Shown here: one piece after another, positions 28,926-37,616 of the stretch
How the letters are laid out: every line of letters starts with the position of its first letter
Numbering within the stretch: position 1 is the stretch's first letter
Made by a program: the position numbers and the translations under genes
The notes under the pieces: model-generated
Seen by the model: the letters and a program-made list of their open reading frames with translations, nothing else
Database searches by the model: none
Told to the model about the DNA's origin: nothing
DNA from: CBDFMG01 sp965221205 [NCBI: bacterium]
GTDB lineage: Bacteria; SM23-31
Direction of reading: 5' to 3'
Assembly: GCA_965221205.1 (NCBI GenBank)
Contig: OZ244870.1
Span: 248,001 to 312,000, forward strand
DNA: 64,000 nt

Positions 28926-29912
28926 TTATTGTGGTGGATTACACCGTGAACCGTGTTCAAGTCTGCGAGCTTTAGCTTCCTGAAGTGATAGAGGAGTGCC
29001 ACTGCTTCTTAAATAACTGCATGTTTCCATATGGTATTTTTTCCCGCTTGCAGTAACATAAACAATAATTTCATTATTCGAAGGAATGGCTGGTAATGGA
29101 GTCACCGGTTCAGCGATATTGATTTTGTTATTTGTTTGGCGGGTACTTTTAAATGACCATTTGTTAAGTTCTCTTGTGGACTCAATATTTTCCTCAAGAA
29201 CAGGAAAGAAATCAATACCAGCAAGGTTTTCTATTGAATCAATTGTAACTGCATACTTATCTAATGATATTTTTGATGATTCATTAGGCACAACAAAACC
29301 AATACCTTTTATCTCTGGTTCTTTATAATCGAGGATTATTTTATAGTAATATGCAGGGATTGCTACTTTATTCGTACCAATTGTAGACAAATTATCTGAT
29401 AATACTGGTCCGGTAACAATATAAATCTCATCATTCTCAATTGCCCACGTCCTAACAATCGATTCTAATCTTTTCCATATACCACGATTGAAACCAGGTT
29501 TCTGGGGGCTCATATTACTCATAAAGAATGATTCTGACATTACATTTTCAGACCACTTCATGTCTGCTGCGGGAGCCAAATGTCCTCTATCGTATCCGGA
29601 ACCTTTATAATCTGCTAAAGATGCAGAGTGGGTTTTTATTTTTGGATCAGGTCGGAAATTGTCTGTTCTTTCAGATGAACCAGAAACTCTGTCTTGAGTC
29701 AATAAATAAATTACCCATTCGGCGTGCTCATACTTTTCATTATATTCAAGTATATAGGCAGAATGTTCAATTATTTGATGACTTGGATGTGTGTACGGTA
29801 AAAGTTGTTTAAGCGTTAATGGTTGTGATTGTGAAATTGATAGACCGGGAATGAATATAACACAAAATAATATTTTGATTGCCTGCCGTTGAAACAACGC
29901 TATGTATTTCAT
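28926..29912 (-). CDS. Secreted DNA/RNA non-specific endonuclease (NucA type) with C-terminal cysteine/histidine module
   Basis: This 328-residue protein has a signal peptide (ILFCVIFIPGLSISQSQ), so it is exported. The nuclease domain (about residues 45-245) has the DRGHLAPAADM active-site motif, which supplies the catalytic histidine, and FFMSNMSPQKPGFNRGIW, which supplies the metal-binding asparagine. After a linker, the last 45 residues carry KKYHMETCSYLRSSGTP and SRCNPPQ, an Ada-like metal-binding module often fused to extracellular nucleases. It would degrade nucleic acid outside the cytoplasm, for nutrient use or against invading DNA. The start gives a normal signal peptide. Confidence 0.85.
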   Translation of the reverse strand: MKYIALFQRQAIKILFCVIFIPGLSISQSQPLTLKQLLPYTHPSHQIIEHSAYILEYNEKYEHAEWVIYLLTQDRVSGSSERTDNFRPDPKIKTHSASLADYKGSGYDRGHLAPAADMKWSENVMSESFFMSNMSPQKPGFNRGIWKRLESIVRTWAIENDEIYIVTGPVLSDNLSTIGTNKVAIPAYYYKIILDYKEPEIKGIGFVVPNESSKISLDKYAVTIDSIENLAGIDFFPVLEENIESTRELNKWSFKSTRQTNNKINIAEPVTPLPAIPSNNEIIVYVTASGKKYHMETCSYLRSSGTPLSLQEAKARRLEHGSRCNPPQ

Positions 29913-30089
29913 ATATTCTTCTCAAGGGGGAGCGTTAGAGTCACAATGTACGGTTTTCCGGCAGAAGAAGCAAACAAAACAGATATATCACGCTTACCGG
30001 CAGGCGCCTTATTGTGAGGAAAGCTGTTACAAAATTAAAGCATGTATCGAATTACGCCGCGCCTTTTCGGCCGCACGGTGAATTAATAG

Positions 30090-30662
30090 TACTTTAATAC
30101 TACACAGGATTTAACTGAAGCACAAAAGAAGTATTTTACATTAACTGATAATCTGATATGTTTGATTTTTCTATTTGAGTTTTTCTATAAGTTAAAGCAC
30201 GCAGAATCAAAATTAATTTATGTTAGAAATCATTGGATAGATTTACTTGCCTCAATTCCCTTTATTGAGTTTTTGAGAGTTGGGAGGTTGTTACGGCTTG
30301 TCAGATTATTGAGAATATTGAGAATTGGCCTATTATTTGGAAAACAGGCAGCGTTATTAAATCAAGTTTGGTCAAAGGGCTCATTTAATTACATTCTGAT
30401 ATTAATGTTAATACTATTATTTTGTGGTTCTACACGTTTCTTTTTCATAGAGAAAGGTACTAATGAAAATATTAATACCTATTACGATTCACTTTGGTGG
30501 GGCGTTGTAACATTAACGACTGTTGGGTATGGAGATATTTTCCCTACCACAAATGCAGGAAGATTAGTCGCATCAATTTTGATGTTCATGGGTTTAGGCG
30601 TTGTGGGATCATTTACAGCTTTGGTTGCTTCTTGTTTAATTAACCAAAATAACAGCACGTAA
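30090..30662 (+). pseudogene. Voltage-gated potassium channel, 5'-truncated
   Basis: The frame is open from 30090, after a stop at 30087, and no plausible ATG exists; the first start-like codon is TTG at 30162. The sequence enters a channel part-way through: S2 (LTEAQKKYFTLTDNLICLIF), S3 (NHWIDLLASIPFIEFL), the arginine-rich S4 (RVGRLLRLVRLLRILR), S5, the pore with the selectivity filter TTVGYGD and S6 (GRLVASILMFMGLGVVGSFT). The S1 helix and N-terminus are missing. The remainder is undamaged, so a short product from TTG could conceivably be made, but a normal voltage sensor needs S1. It is probably a recent 5' truncation. Confidence 0.7.
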
Positions 30663-31090
30663 TTTAGGAATTAAATCATAATACAACAGAGCGGGTAAAA
30701 GAACCTTGGTCTATGAGATGGTTCGATTTAGTTGATGTTTTTGTTGCATTAGTTGCATTAAAAGTGCAGTTTGTGCAGATTGGAGTGGTTGATTATCGAG
30801 TGGTTTTTAACCCAAAAAAGAGTCAGAGAATACAACGGGGATGTAGCAACTGGAATTATTACAGAAATGAAACTAATGAAACGTTAATATTACACAATCC
30901 ACCACAATCCACAAAATAAAAAAGCCGCTTAAGAAATTAGACAATGAAGAACGTGAAAGAACCCTCTAAAGATGCGAAGTCAATTATTAGAAGCTACAGT
31001 AATGGAGAAGATAGTAACAAGAGCACTACTAGCTCGTAGGGATTTAATTGATTTTTGACTTAAAAACTTACTTCAAATCAGGAGGAGAAT
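30663..31090. other. Gene-free stretch with short coding-like fragments
   Basis: No intact gene is visible. A short segment near 30805-30890 reads FLTQKRVREYNGDVATGIIT in one frame and looks like a remnant of a coding sequence, but its family cannot be named. The right end carries the AGGAGG site of the repeat protein gene. Confidence 0.4.
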
Positions 31091-32716
31091 ATGCGAATTT
31101 TCACATTAACGCTCGCCATTTTCTTGTTGTGGTTCGGTTCCGCTGTGGCGAATGACGATCACATCGGGGAATGCGAGATTGAAGACTGGCGGTGGTATAG
31201 AAACATCCTTGGCAGTTTGATAATCGAAGGAAGCACCACCTGCGCTTCCGGTTCCGTCACCATCAGTCTGTATAAGGGGACGGGAGAGTCGAGAACGTTT
31301 ATCGGGACTGTTGATGGCATTATCAGAGGGTACGCTTTCAGCGCTACTACGACGTTTCGCACCGAAACGAAGCCGGAGTCGCTATCAATTGAGTACAGCA
31401 TTGAAGCCGAAGAGGCGGACACCGTAAACATCGAGTGCGAGATTGAAGAATGGCGGTCGTATAGCAGTACCGGCGCCTCTCTCAGGAAGTTGATAATCGA
31501 AGGAAGCGCCACCTGCGCTTCCGGTTTCGTCGCAATCCGTCTGTATGAGGGGACGGGAGAGTCGAGAACGTTTATCGGGACTGCCGATGGCGTTATCAGA
31601 GGGTACGCTTTCAGCGCTACTACGGCGTTTCACACCGAAACGAAGCCGGAGTCGCTATCAATTGAGTACAGCATTGAAGCCGAAGAGGCGAGCACCGTAA
31701 ACGTCGAGTGCGAGATTGAAGAATGGCAGTCGTATATCATCTTGGGCAAGTTGCTAATTGAAGGAAGTACCACCTGTGATTCCGGTTTCGTCGCAATCCG
31801 TCTGTATGAGGGGACGGGAGAGTCGAGAACGTTTATCGGGACTGCCGATGGCGTTATCGAGGGGCATGCTTTCAGCGTTAAAACGGCGTTTCACGTCGAA
31901 ACGAAGCCGTCTTCGCTATCAATGATCGCAGTCATCGCAAAAGATGTGGTTGTCATGGCCGGTCCCGATATACAGAACGATATAACTATCCCGGCGGATA
32001 GATCGAGCATATCACTGGATTTTTCGAATAGTGTTTCACTGTTGGTCGCCTTTACAGGCGGCGAGGTTGCGAATCAGAAAATTTCGATAAAACAGATCTC
32101 GACTTCAAATATTGCGGAGGAATTTCCAACGGTGCCTGCGTTCACAAATGCCGTGCATTATATTGACATAAACCTCGACGTGCACAATAGTGAAGCAGCG
32201 TTAACGTTTGGATATAATGAGGAAACAGTGACAGGATTGAGCCTTAATGAAGACAGTCTTGTCGTGAGCGTATACGATTCGCTCGATGCACGTGGATTTA
32301 TCTGGCATGTGCTTCCAAGCACCGTCGATACGGATAATAACACAATAACGGTGACGACTGATCACTTTTCTCTTTGGGTGGTTGCGAGTTCAACTGAGGC
32401 GCTTATAACCGCGGTTGACGATGCAGAGTCTGTCCCGCGCCAGTTTGGTCTTAATCCGAACTACCCGAATCCGTTCAACCCGGTGACGACCATTACCTAC
32501 AACCTCGACAGGACGGGGATTGTTGTTTTGACGATATACGATGTGCTTGGCAGGGAGGTCAGGACGCTGGTGAACACACAGCAGGTTTCAGGCAGCCACA
32601 CTGTCGTATGGGACGGCAGGAACAATGCCGGCACTCCCGTTGCATCCGGCACATATATTTCACTGCTGCAATCGGAAAACCGCGTTGTATCGAGGAAATT
32701 GACCCTGGTAAGATAA
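31091..32716 (+). CDS. Secreted repeat protein with FCB-type C-terminal sorting domain
   Basis: This 541-residue protein starts at an ATG preceded by AGGAGG and has a signal peptide (LAIFLLWFGSAVAN). Three tandem copies of an 88-91 residue module follow, each beginning ECEIE(D/E)W and containing TCASG, LYEGTGESRTFIGTADG and TKPESLSIEYSIEAEEA. They start at about 31172, 31436 and 31709 and are nearly identical in DNA. A middle beta-rich domain leads to the FlgD-like C-terminal module with NPNYPNPFNPVTTITYNL and YDVLGREVRTL. It is probably displayed on the cell surface. The two conserved cysteines per repeat could form a disulphide. The function is unknown; an adhesive or stalk role is a guess. 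Confidence 0.8.
   Translation: MRIFTLTLAIFLLWFGSAVANDDHIGECEIEDWRWYRNILGSLIIEGSTTCASGSVTISLYKGTGESRTFIGTVDGIIRGYAFSATTTFRTETKPESLSIEYSIEAEEADTVNIECEIEEWRSYSSTGASLRKLIIEGSATCASGFVAIRLYEGTGESRTFIGTADGVIRGYAFSATTAFHTETKPESLSIEYSIEAEEASTVNVECEIEEWQSYIILGKLLIEGSTTCDSGFVAIRLYEGTGESRTFIGTADGVIEGHAFSVKTAFHVETKPSSLSMIAVIAKDVVVMAGPDIQNDITIPADRSSISLDFSNSVSLLVAFTGGEVANQKISIKQISTSNIAEEFPTVPAFTNAVHYIDINLDVHNSEAALTFGYNEETVTGLSLNEDSLVVSVYDSLDARGFIWHVLPSTVDTDNNTITVTTDHFSLWVVASSTEALITAVDDAESVPRQFGLNPNYPNPFNPVTTITYNLDRTGIVVLTIYDVLGREVRTLVNTQQVSGSHTVVWDGRNNAGTPVASGTYISLLQSENRVVSRKLTLVR
31163..31950 (+). repeat. Three tandem near-identical modules of about 264-273 bp
   Basis: The unit recurs at spacings of 264 and 273 bp (88 and 91 codons) within the secreted repeat protein. 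The second and third copies share long identical runs around the GGGACGGGAGAGTCGAGAAC core, indicating recent duplication or ongoing homogenisation. Confidence 0.85.
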
Positions 32717-32768
32717 TCTGCCGGGTAGCAGTGTGATGCTGTACCGGTTTTTGAACTTAAAAATACGT

Positions 32769-32795
32769 AAAAATCCTGTGTTTGCGGGATTTTTT
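32769..32795 (+). terminator. Intrinsic terminator after the repeat protein gene
   Basis: A 10-bp stem (AAAAATCCTG paired with CGGGATTTTT, one G-T wobble) with a six-base loop is followed by a short U-run. It lies about 55 bp after the stop codon of the repeat protein gene. Confidence 0.75.
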
Positions 32796-33100
32796 ACGGA
32801 AGACATACATTCCGGCCGGTTATCTCGAATATTGAAATTAATGAGAATTATATACGTGACTGCCAATAACAATCATATGTTTATTGTCTCAGTCTTAACT
32901 TCTGTTGGTTATTCTCCTGGCGGCCCGCAGGATGAAGGGTACCAAATCGTTTTCCCTGCAATACCTCCTCGAATGTAATATTTCCGAAAAATAAATTGCA
33001 AATTAATTAAAAATATATTTTCTTACTATTAAGTTATAACTAAAATATGATTATATATTTGAAATAATTCTGAAAAAGTACTATAATAAAGTATAATCGC
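32796..33100. other. Gene-free stretch
   Basis: No recognisable gene or RNA is seen between the terminator and the Fic relic. The right part is strongly AT-rich. Confidence 0.4.
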
Positions 33101-33104
33101 AACC

Positions 33105-33697
33105 AATTAGTCGATGAATTCATTGAAGCAAAAGCAAGTGTTTTATCATTAACCACTGCTCAATATCAACGGTCATGGATTGAAGATTTGCAAAAACTTG
33201 CGTTGGAAAGAGAAACAGCGGGCACTTCAAAAATTGAATATTGAAGGGTTGGATAGAGACACCAGCTCGTAATGTTCAAATAAATAAAGACTTAATATGT
33301 GAAATTCATAGCAAGATGATTGCAAAAGCGGGCGATGACCATTGTGCTTCTGGAAAAATTAGACCTCAAGATAACAATGTAACCTTTGGCAGACCACAAC
33401 ACAGAGGTGCTGAAGGGGGTAAAGTATGCGAATTGGCATTCAATAATTTTATACAAGCCATTTCTGTGTCAAATTATTATTATGAAGAAAAAGACGCATA
33501 CCTTGATTCACTGAGATTCACTGAATGCAGTTAGAGAGCAGGGATACGACGTATCACCATTTTTGAAGTTCGGCTTACGAGGGACTGATTTGCAGTGTAA
33601 AAGATTATTAAAAGAACTAAAACATCACGTTTCTAAATCTTTGTTTCGAGACACGATGAATGATTTATTTGAAAAACTAGAAACTTCTCATAAGTGA
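33105..33697 (+). pseudogene. Fic-family protein relic lacking the catalytic core
   Basis: Pieces of a Fic protein follow each other in order. The N-terminal helices are LVDEFIEAKASVLSLTTAQ. After a frame change come TPARNVQINKDLICEIHSKM and IRPQDNNVTFGRPQHRGAEGG, the conserved lead-in to the Fic core, then FNNFIQA. This jumps straight to ISVSNYYYEEKDAYLDSL, normally located after the core, so the HPFxDGNGR motif and about a hundred residues are deleted. A 10-bp tandem duplication (GATTCACTGA twice, 33506-33527 region) then shifts the frame, and the C-terminal region (REQGYDVSPFLKFGLRGTD) runs on to a stop near 33696. No AMP-transferase activity is possible. Confidence 0.85.
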
Positions 33698-33994
33698 GTA
33701 ATTGGTAAGCGCCAAATCGAAATTGAAGTTTCCACTCAAGGCTCTTGAACGAGACATTTGTGGTTTGGAAGCAATTGGCGCATTAACAGGGAAAAAAGAG
33801 GTTAACCAGATATATAAGAAAGGGAGGTATTTATGTCAAAGAGAGTCGAAGTTTCCACTGCATTGGTGACAGCTTCAAAGAGTTGCGGCAGTATGTTCAG
33901 GAGTGAAAAAGCGTTGTCGGCCAGCGCTTCGGATCTGCGGATAATGGCCTGTGGCATCCCCAGGGGAGCACGTATTCCGGGAAGGCACTCCCTC

Positions 33995-34930
33995 ATGAGG
34001 TCTTTCAAAGCACTTTTTCTTCGTTTCTTCGGACTTTTGTTTTTGCTCTTCGTCATTGTTGGCCGGTCCTGGTCACAGGAAGGTACAGGGTTCTATCTGA
34101 GCCACAATACGGGCTTCAATTTAGCACCGAAAGTGGTTCTCAACGGCAGCGATACCGATCGTGCCAGTCGCTGCGATGAGTTCATCAACCCGCTGTACGC
34201 GGCTATCGATGGATGCATGAGCCCCAATCGTGGGTTAGGCGATGAATGGAGCACTCCGCACAAGGGCGCCCTGGGCATTCTCAGTGGGGCAGCGGTCGGC
34301 TATCGATTCACAGACCGCATCCGCGTCGAAGAGCAGTACTCGTACCGGGCATCGGCCTACAATCAGACCGTACCGCTCACTGATGCGAGTGGGGCAACGT
34401 TAGCGAAGTTGGGGGGCGAAATCGAGGTGACGAGCCAACGCATCGGCAGCGTTACATCACACGTGTTGTTCAGCAACGTGTACTTTGACTTCACCAATGA
34501 TGCGAGCCGGTTTACGCCGTACATTGGGGCTGGTGTCGGCGTCGGACTCATGAACCTGGATTACGGAGGACTCTTTGCGCGGAACGCCGATCCGAGTAAG
34601 ATAACGACGGCGGAAGGGCTCCCCAATGAGGCCGAAGTCCGACAAAATCTTGCCGCCACAACGACGAGTGAGCAACATAAACTCAGCGACACGCTCGTGG
34701 GGTATCAAGTGCTCTTCGGAGGGGAGTTCTCACTCACCGAGCGGGTGTCGGTGGGCACTCAGGGCCGCTGGGTCACGTTCGGCAGCTTCTCCGATGGCGA
34801 AACGTGGGACCGGCTGCGGAGTCATGCGTCCAACCTGCGTCTGGACGGCAGCGAACCGGTGACCTATCAAATGCGGACGAAAGACACAGGGTTCTTTGGT
34901 TTCTTACTCAGCATAAAGTATTTCCTTTAG
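33995..34930 (+). CDS. Outer-membrane beta-barrel protein (porin-like fold), GC-rich
   Basis: A frame opens at 33833 with a good GGGAGG site, but the ATG at 33995 starts a proper signal peptide (MRSFKALFLRFFGLLFLLF... ending GRSWSQ). The mature part (about 285 residues) is a series of amphipathic beta strands with alternating aromatic residues, such as GAAVGYRFTDRIRVEEQYSY and YIGAGVGVGLMNLDYGG, ending in an aromatic residue (SIKYFL), as usual for outer-membrane barrels. It resembles the surface-antigen/OmpW-like group. Its base composition is clearly richer in GC than genes to the left, so it starts the transferred block. The first 54 codons of the longer frame look like junction sequence. 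Confidence 0.7.
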   Translation: MRSFKALFLRFFGLLFLLFVIVGRSWSQEGTGFYLSHNTGFNLAPKVVLNGSDTDRASRCDEFINPLYAAIDGCMSPNRGLGDEWSTPHKGALGILSGAAVGYRFTDRIRVEEQYSYRASAYNQTVPLTDASGATLAKLGGEIEVTSQRIGSVTSHVLFSNVYFDFTNDASRFTPYIGAGVGVGLMNLDYGGLFARNADPSKITTAEGLPNEAEVRQNLAATTTSEQHKLSDTLVGYQVLFGGEFSLTERVSVGTQGRWVTFGSFSDGETWDRLRSHASNLRLDGSEPVTYQMRTKDTGFFGFLLSIKYFL

Positions 34931-35040
34931 GTCGGTATGGCGGGTGCGCGCTGCGAAAAGGACGGCCTTGGGTGTCGCGAGCGCACGGGACTCCGGCGTC
35001 CCGGCCGATTCCTGCTTAGAGTACTGTGCATGGGATAAAG

Positions 35041-35167
35041 GAAGAGCTTGAACAAGACCAGGAGGAAGGTAAGAAGTTTTTTACGATAAAGGGTAAAAAG
35101 ACCTTTGACACAGATTGTTTTACCCACAGAGATTTGCATTATGAAGCAAGAAAGATTGTATTGCTTT
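35041..35167. repeat. Direct repeat copy 1 (about 127 bp) left of the second barrel gene
   Basis: This AT-rich segment recurs at 36352-36478 with only a few mismatches. Both copies encode KKFFTIKGKKTFD and FTHRDLHYEA in the same frame, so they derive from an unidentified gene. The copies bracket the GC-rich second barrel gene. Confidence 0.85.
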
Positions 35168-35254
35168 TTGAAGGAGGCGCAGCAAGAGGTTATGGAAGAT
35201 ATTGGCAGTCGGGACAGAAAATCACGTGTGTTATTTTCAGAACGAGGACGTAAT

Positions 35255-36178
35255 ATGATTATTATGTGCAGCGCCAGAATATTGGGGCGGTCTGTGCTTC
35301 TTGCATCGTTGATCGCATCCGCTGTCGTTGGAATTCTGGTGTTCTGTTCCATCCCCGACGCGGCTGCCCAGAGCGGGTCGCGCTCCGGGTGGTACGTCGG
35401 CGGGAGTGTCGGATCGAATTGGGCGTCCAACATGGACCAGGAGGGCTGGAATCGGGAGACGACCTGCTATCCGAATGACGCCTGTTTTGATGTGGTCCCC
35501 ATTCCCGCAATCCCCGGATACCGGTGGCGTTACGATATTGCCTCAGCCGCCGGAGCCGCGTTCGATATCTCGGCCGGTCGCATTTTCGATCGTACACGCC
35601 TGGAGCTATCGTTTGCGCAGCGGACAAACGGCCTCGACCAGAGGTTCCGCAGTATCACCGATTACGAGGGGATGTCTATGGAGGAACGGCGCGGCGGCAC
35701 GGTCGTATCCAACTCCCGAGCCTCGATCGACAAGCTCATCGTGCGTACCCTTTCGTTCAATGCGTACTACGATTTTCCGTATATGTACCGCGGGATTTCT
35801 TTCTACCTGGGCGGTGGGCTTGGTCCCGCGTTCGTCGTGGTGTCCAAGGTGCATTTCTCCACCAATTACGAGGACACGTCGGACAATGCTCAAACTTACG
35901 ATCCTCCTCTGTCATTCTACAACAGCAGCCAGGAGGCTGACCTGTCCGACACGGTCCTGGCCGGGCGCCTGCATGCCGGGGCAGACTACGACCTGAACGA
36001 CACAACATTGTTAGGACTGAAACTGACCTGCTCGATGACAGGTGACGTCAAAGCCAGCGGCGGATACTCAATTCACCCGTTTCACGAGCAGGACCCCGAT
36101 TTGGCCAACCACAATACGTTCACCGGCCCGCGTTACTGGACGCTGACGCTTACAGTCAAACGCCTGTTCAGCAACTGA
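35255..36178 (+). CDS. Second outer-membrane beta-barrel protein, GC-rich
   Basis: The frame opens at 35105 inside the repeat copy, but the ATG at 35255 follows a GAGGA site and starts a signal peptide (LLASLIASAVVGILVFCS ending DAAAQS). The product (307 residues) shares its plan with the preceding barrel gene: GWYVGGSVGSNWASN at the start, a CYPNDACF disulphide-like segment, strands such as GISFYLGGGLGPAFVVVSK, and a barrel end, LTLTVKRLFSN. The two are probably distant paralogues that arrived together. It is surface-exposed by inference; ligand and function are unknown. Confidence 0.7.
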   Translation: MIIMCSARILGRSVLLASLIASAVVGILVFCSIPDAAAQSGSRSGWYVGGSVGSNWASNMDQEGWNRETTCYPNDACFDVVPIPAIPGYRWRYDIASAAGAAFDISAGRIFDRTRLELSFAQRTNGLDQRFRSITDYEGMSMEERRGGTVVSNSRASIDKLIVRTLSFNAYYDFPYMYRGISFYLGGGLGPAFVVVSKVHFSTNYEDTSDNAQTYDPPLSFYNSSQEADLSDTVLAGRLHAGADYDLNDTTLLGLKLTCSMTGDVKASGGYSIHPFHEQDPDLANHNTFTGPRYWTLTLTVKRLFSN

Positions 36179-36351
36179 ACCGATCCATCTGATCGAGAGT
36201 TGGGTGACGTGGTGCCGGGCCTGGATCTTGATTAGCCCTGAATGGCAGTCCTTGCGAAAACCGTGAACGGGGACCGGTCCCAAATCAACTGTTTGAAGCG
36301 TTTAAAAATCAGCCAAAAGACCTGTCGGAATATTTTTATATCCCAACAAGA

Positions 36352-36478
36352 GAAGAGCTTGAGCACGACCAGGGGGAAGGTAAGAAGTTTTTTACGATAA
36401 AGGGTAAAAAGACCTTTGACAAAGATTGTTTTACCCACAGAGATTTGCATTATGAAGCAGGAAAGATTGTATTGCTTT
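36352..36478. repeat. Direct repeat copy 2 (about 127 bp) right of the second barrel gene
   Basis: This is the near-identical partner of 35041-35167. Here the open frame extends further to the 5' side (NQLFEAFKNQPKDLSEYFYI from about 36281), whereas copy 1 extends further to the 3' side, so the two copies preserve different parts of the same unknown gene. Confidence 0.85.
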
Positions 36479-36659
36479 GTGTTGGATAGTACCTTATTTT
36501 ATTCAAATATTAAGCATATATCGTGAAGAGTTGTGATGAGGATCAAGCACTGAAGCGGATTGTCGCCGGTCAGCTCACGCTGCCGGAATCTCCGTTTGCA
36601 GCGGCAGATTGGTCACGAATTGGAGAACAGCCGAGGAAAAAAGAAAATGGAAATTCGGG

Positions 36660-37448
36660 ATGGAACATAAAGCACACGTTCTCAACACTGCAATCCTGGT
36701 GCTGGTATTAGCCGCTGCCGCGGCGGCTCAGTCAACAAAGATTGAACAACTGCGTCTGGATGCGGAGCAGGGGGACGCCACTGCCCAAAACAACCTTGGG
36801 CTCATGTACGATACCGGCAAAGGCGTCCCCCAGGACTCCCAGGAGGCCGTGCGATGGTACCGCCTCGCAGCGGAGCAGGGGAACGCCACCGCCCAATCCA
36901 ACCTTGGGAGCATGTACTCCACTGGCAAAGGCGTCCCCCAGGACTCCCAGGAGGCCGTGCGATGGTACCGCCTCGCAGCGGAGCAGGGGGACGCCATTGC
37001 CCAATACAACCTTGGGCTCATGTACGATACCGGCAAAGGCGTCCCCCAGGACTACCAGGAGGCCGTGCGATGGTACCGCCTCGCAGCGGAGCAGAGGGAC
37101 GCCATTGCCCAAAACAACCTTGGGCTCATGTACGATACCGGCAAAGGTGTCCCCCAGGACTCCCAGGAGGCCGTGCGATGGTACCGCCTCGCAGCGGAGC
37201 AGGGGGACGCCATTGCCCAATACAACCTTGGGCTCATGTACGATACCGGCAAAGGTGTCCCCCAGGACTACGTCCAAGCCCACACGTGGATTAACCTGGC
37301 TGCTTCACGAGCGACTACAGGGGAAGCGAAGTACCGATTAGCGAGAGACTCGCTGGCCGAGCGGATGACTGCTTCACAAGTCGCCGAAGCCCAGCGCCTG
37401 GCGCGGGAATGGCAGCCGAAGACCTGGGAGCAACTGACGGGCAAGTAG
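36660..37448 (+). CDS. Exported Sel1-repeat protein
   Basis: The ATG at 36660 starts a signal peptide (LNTAILVLVLAAAAAAQ), giving 262 residues. Five tandem 36-residue Sel1-like repeats follow (consensus GDAIAQYNLGLMYDTGKGVP, then QDYQEAVRWYRLAAEQ), and a C-terminal part (AHTWINLAASRATTGEAKY) ends in RLAREWQPKTWEQLTGK. Sel1 repeats are TPR-like helical pairs that bind proteins. In DNA the repeats are almost identical over 108 bp, showing recent expansion. The gene is GC-rich like its neighbours, and a truncated copy follows just before the SIR2 gene. A periplasmic scaffolding role is inferred from the fold only. Confidence 0.85.
   Translation: MEHKAHVLNTAILVLVLAAAAAAQSTKIEQLRLDAEQGDATAQNNLGLMYDTGKGVPQDSQEAVRWYRLAAEQGNATAQSNLGSMYSTGKGVPQDSQEAVRWYRLAAEQGDAIAQYNLGLMYDTGKGVPQDYQEAVRWYRLAAEQRDAIAQNNLGLMYDTGKGVPQDSQEAVRWYRLAAEQGDAIAQYNLGLMYDTGKGVPQDYVQAHTWINLAASRATTGEAKYRLARDSLAERMTASQVAEAQRLAREWQPKTWEQLTGK
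36762..37300 (+). repeat. Five tandem 108-bp repeats encoding Sel1 motifs
   Basis: The unit begins GCGGAGCAG at 36762, 36870, 36978, 37086 and 37194, exactly 108 bp apart. Differences between copies are few, so copy number is likely to vary between strains and to be collapsed or expanded in assemblies. Confidence 0.9.
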
Positions 37449-37616
37449 ATTTCTCCGTGGATCGGGTCACTACAGAACTTCCCGACTTCCGGACCAGTTC
37501 TCAGAACAAGCCCCTCCGCGCGCTTGTCTCCTCTGTGGTTCTTGTCTGGCGGGCGTGGGAGAAGTGGGCAGACGGCTTGGATGACAGCCGAGGAAGAGAC
37601 GAAATGGAAATTCGGG

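Noticed and set aside
33833-33994. The first 54 codons of the longer barrel frame as part of the mature protein
   Set aside because: They precede a strong signal peptide and look like junction sequence, although the GGGAGG site before 33833 is good; the internal start is preferred.
35328-35996. Arginine/proline-rich overlapping frame inside the second barrel gene
   Set aside because: It is a typical shadow frame of GC-rich DNA without start-site or domain support.
36732-37283. Long minus-strand and alternative plus-strand frames across the Sel1 repeats
   Set aside because: They are shadows created by the 108-bp periodicity; only the plus-strand frame starting at 36660 has a signal peptide and Sel1 motifs.
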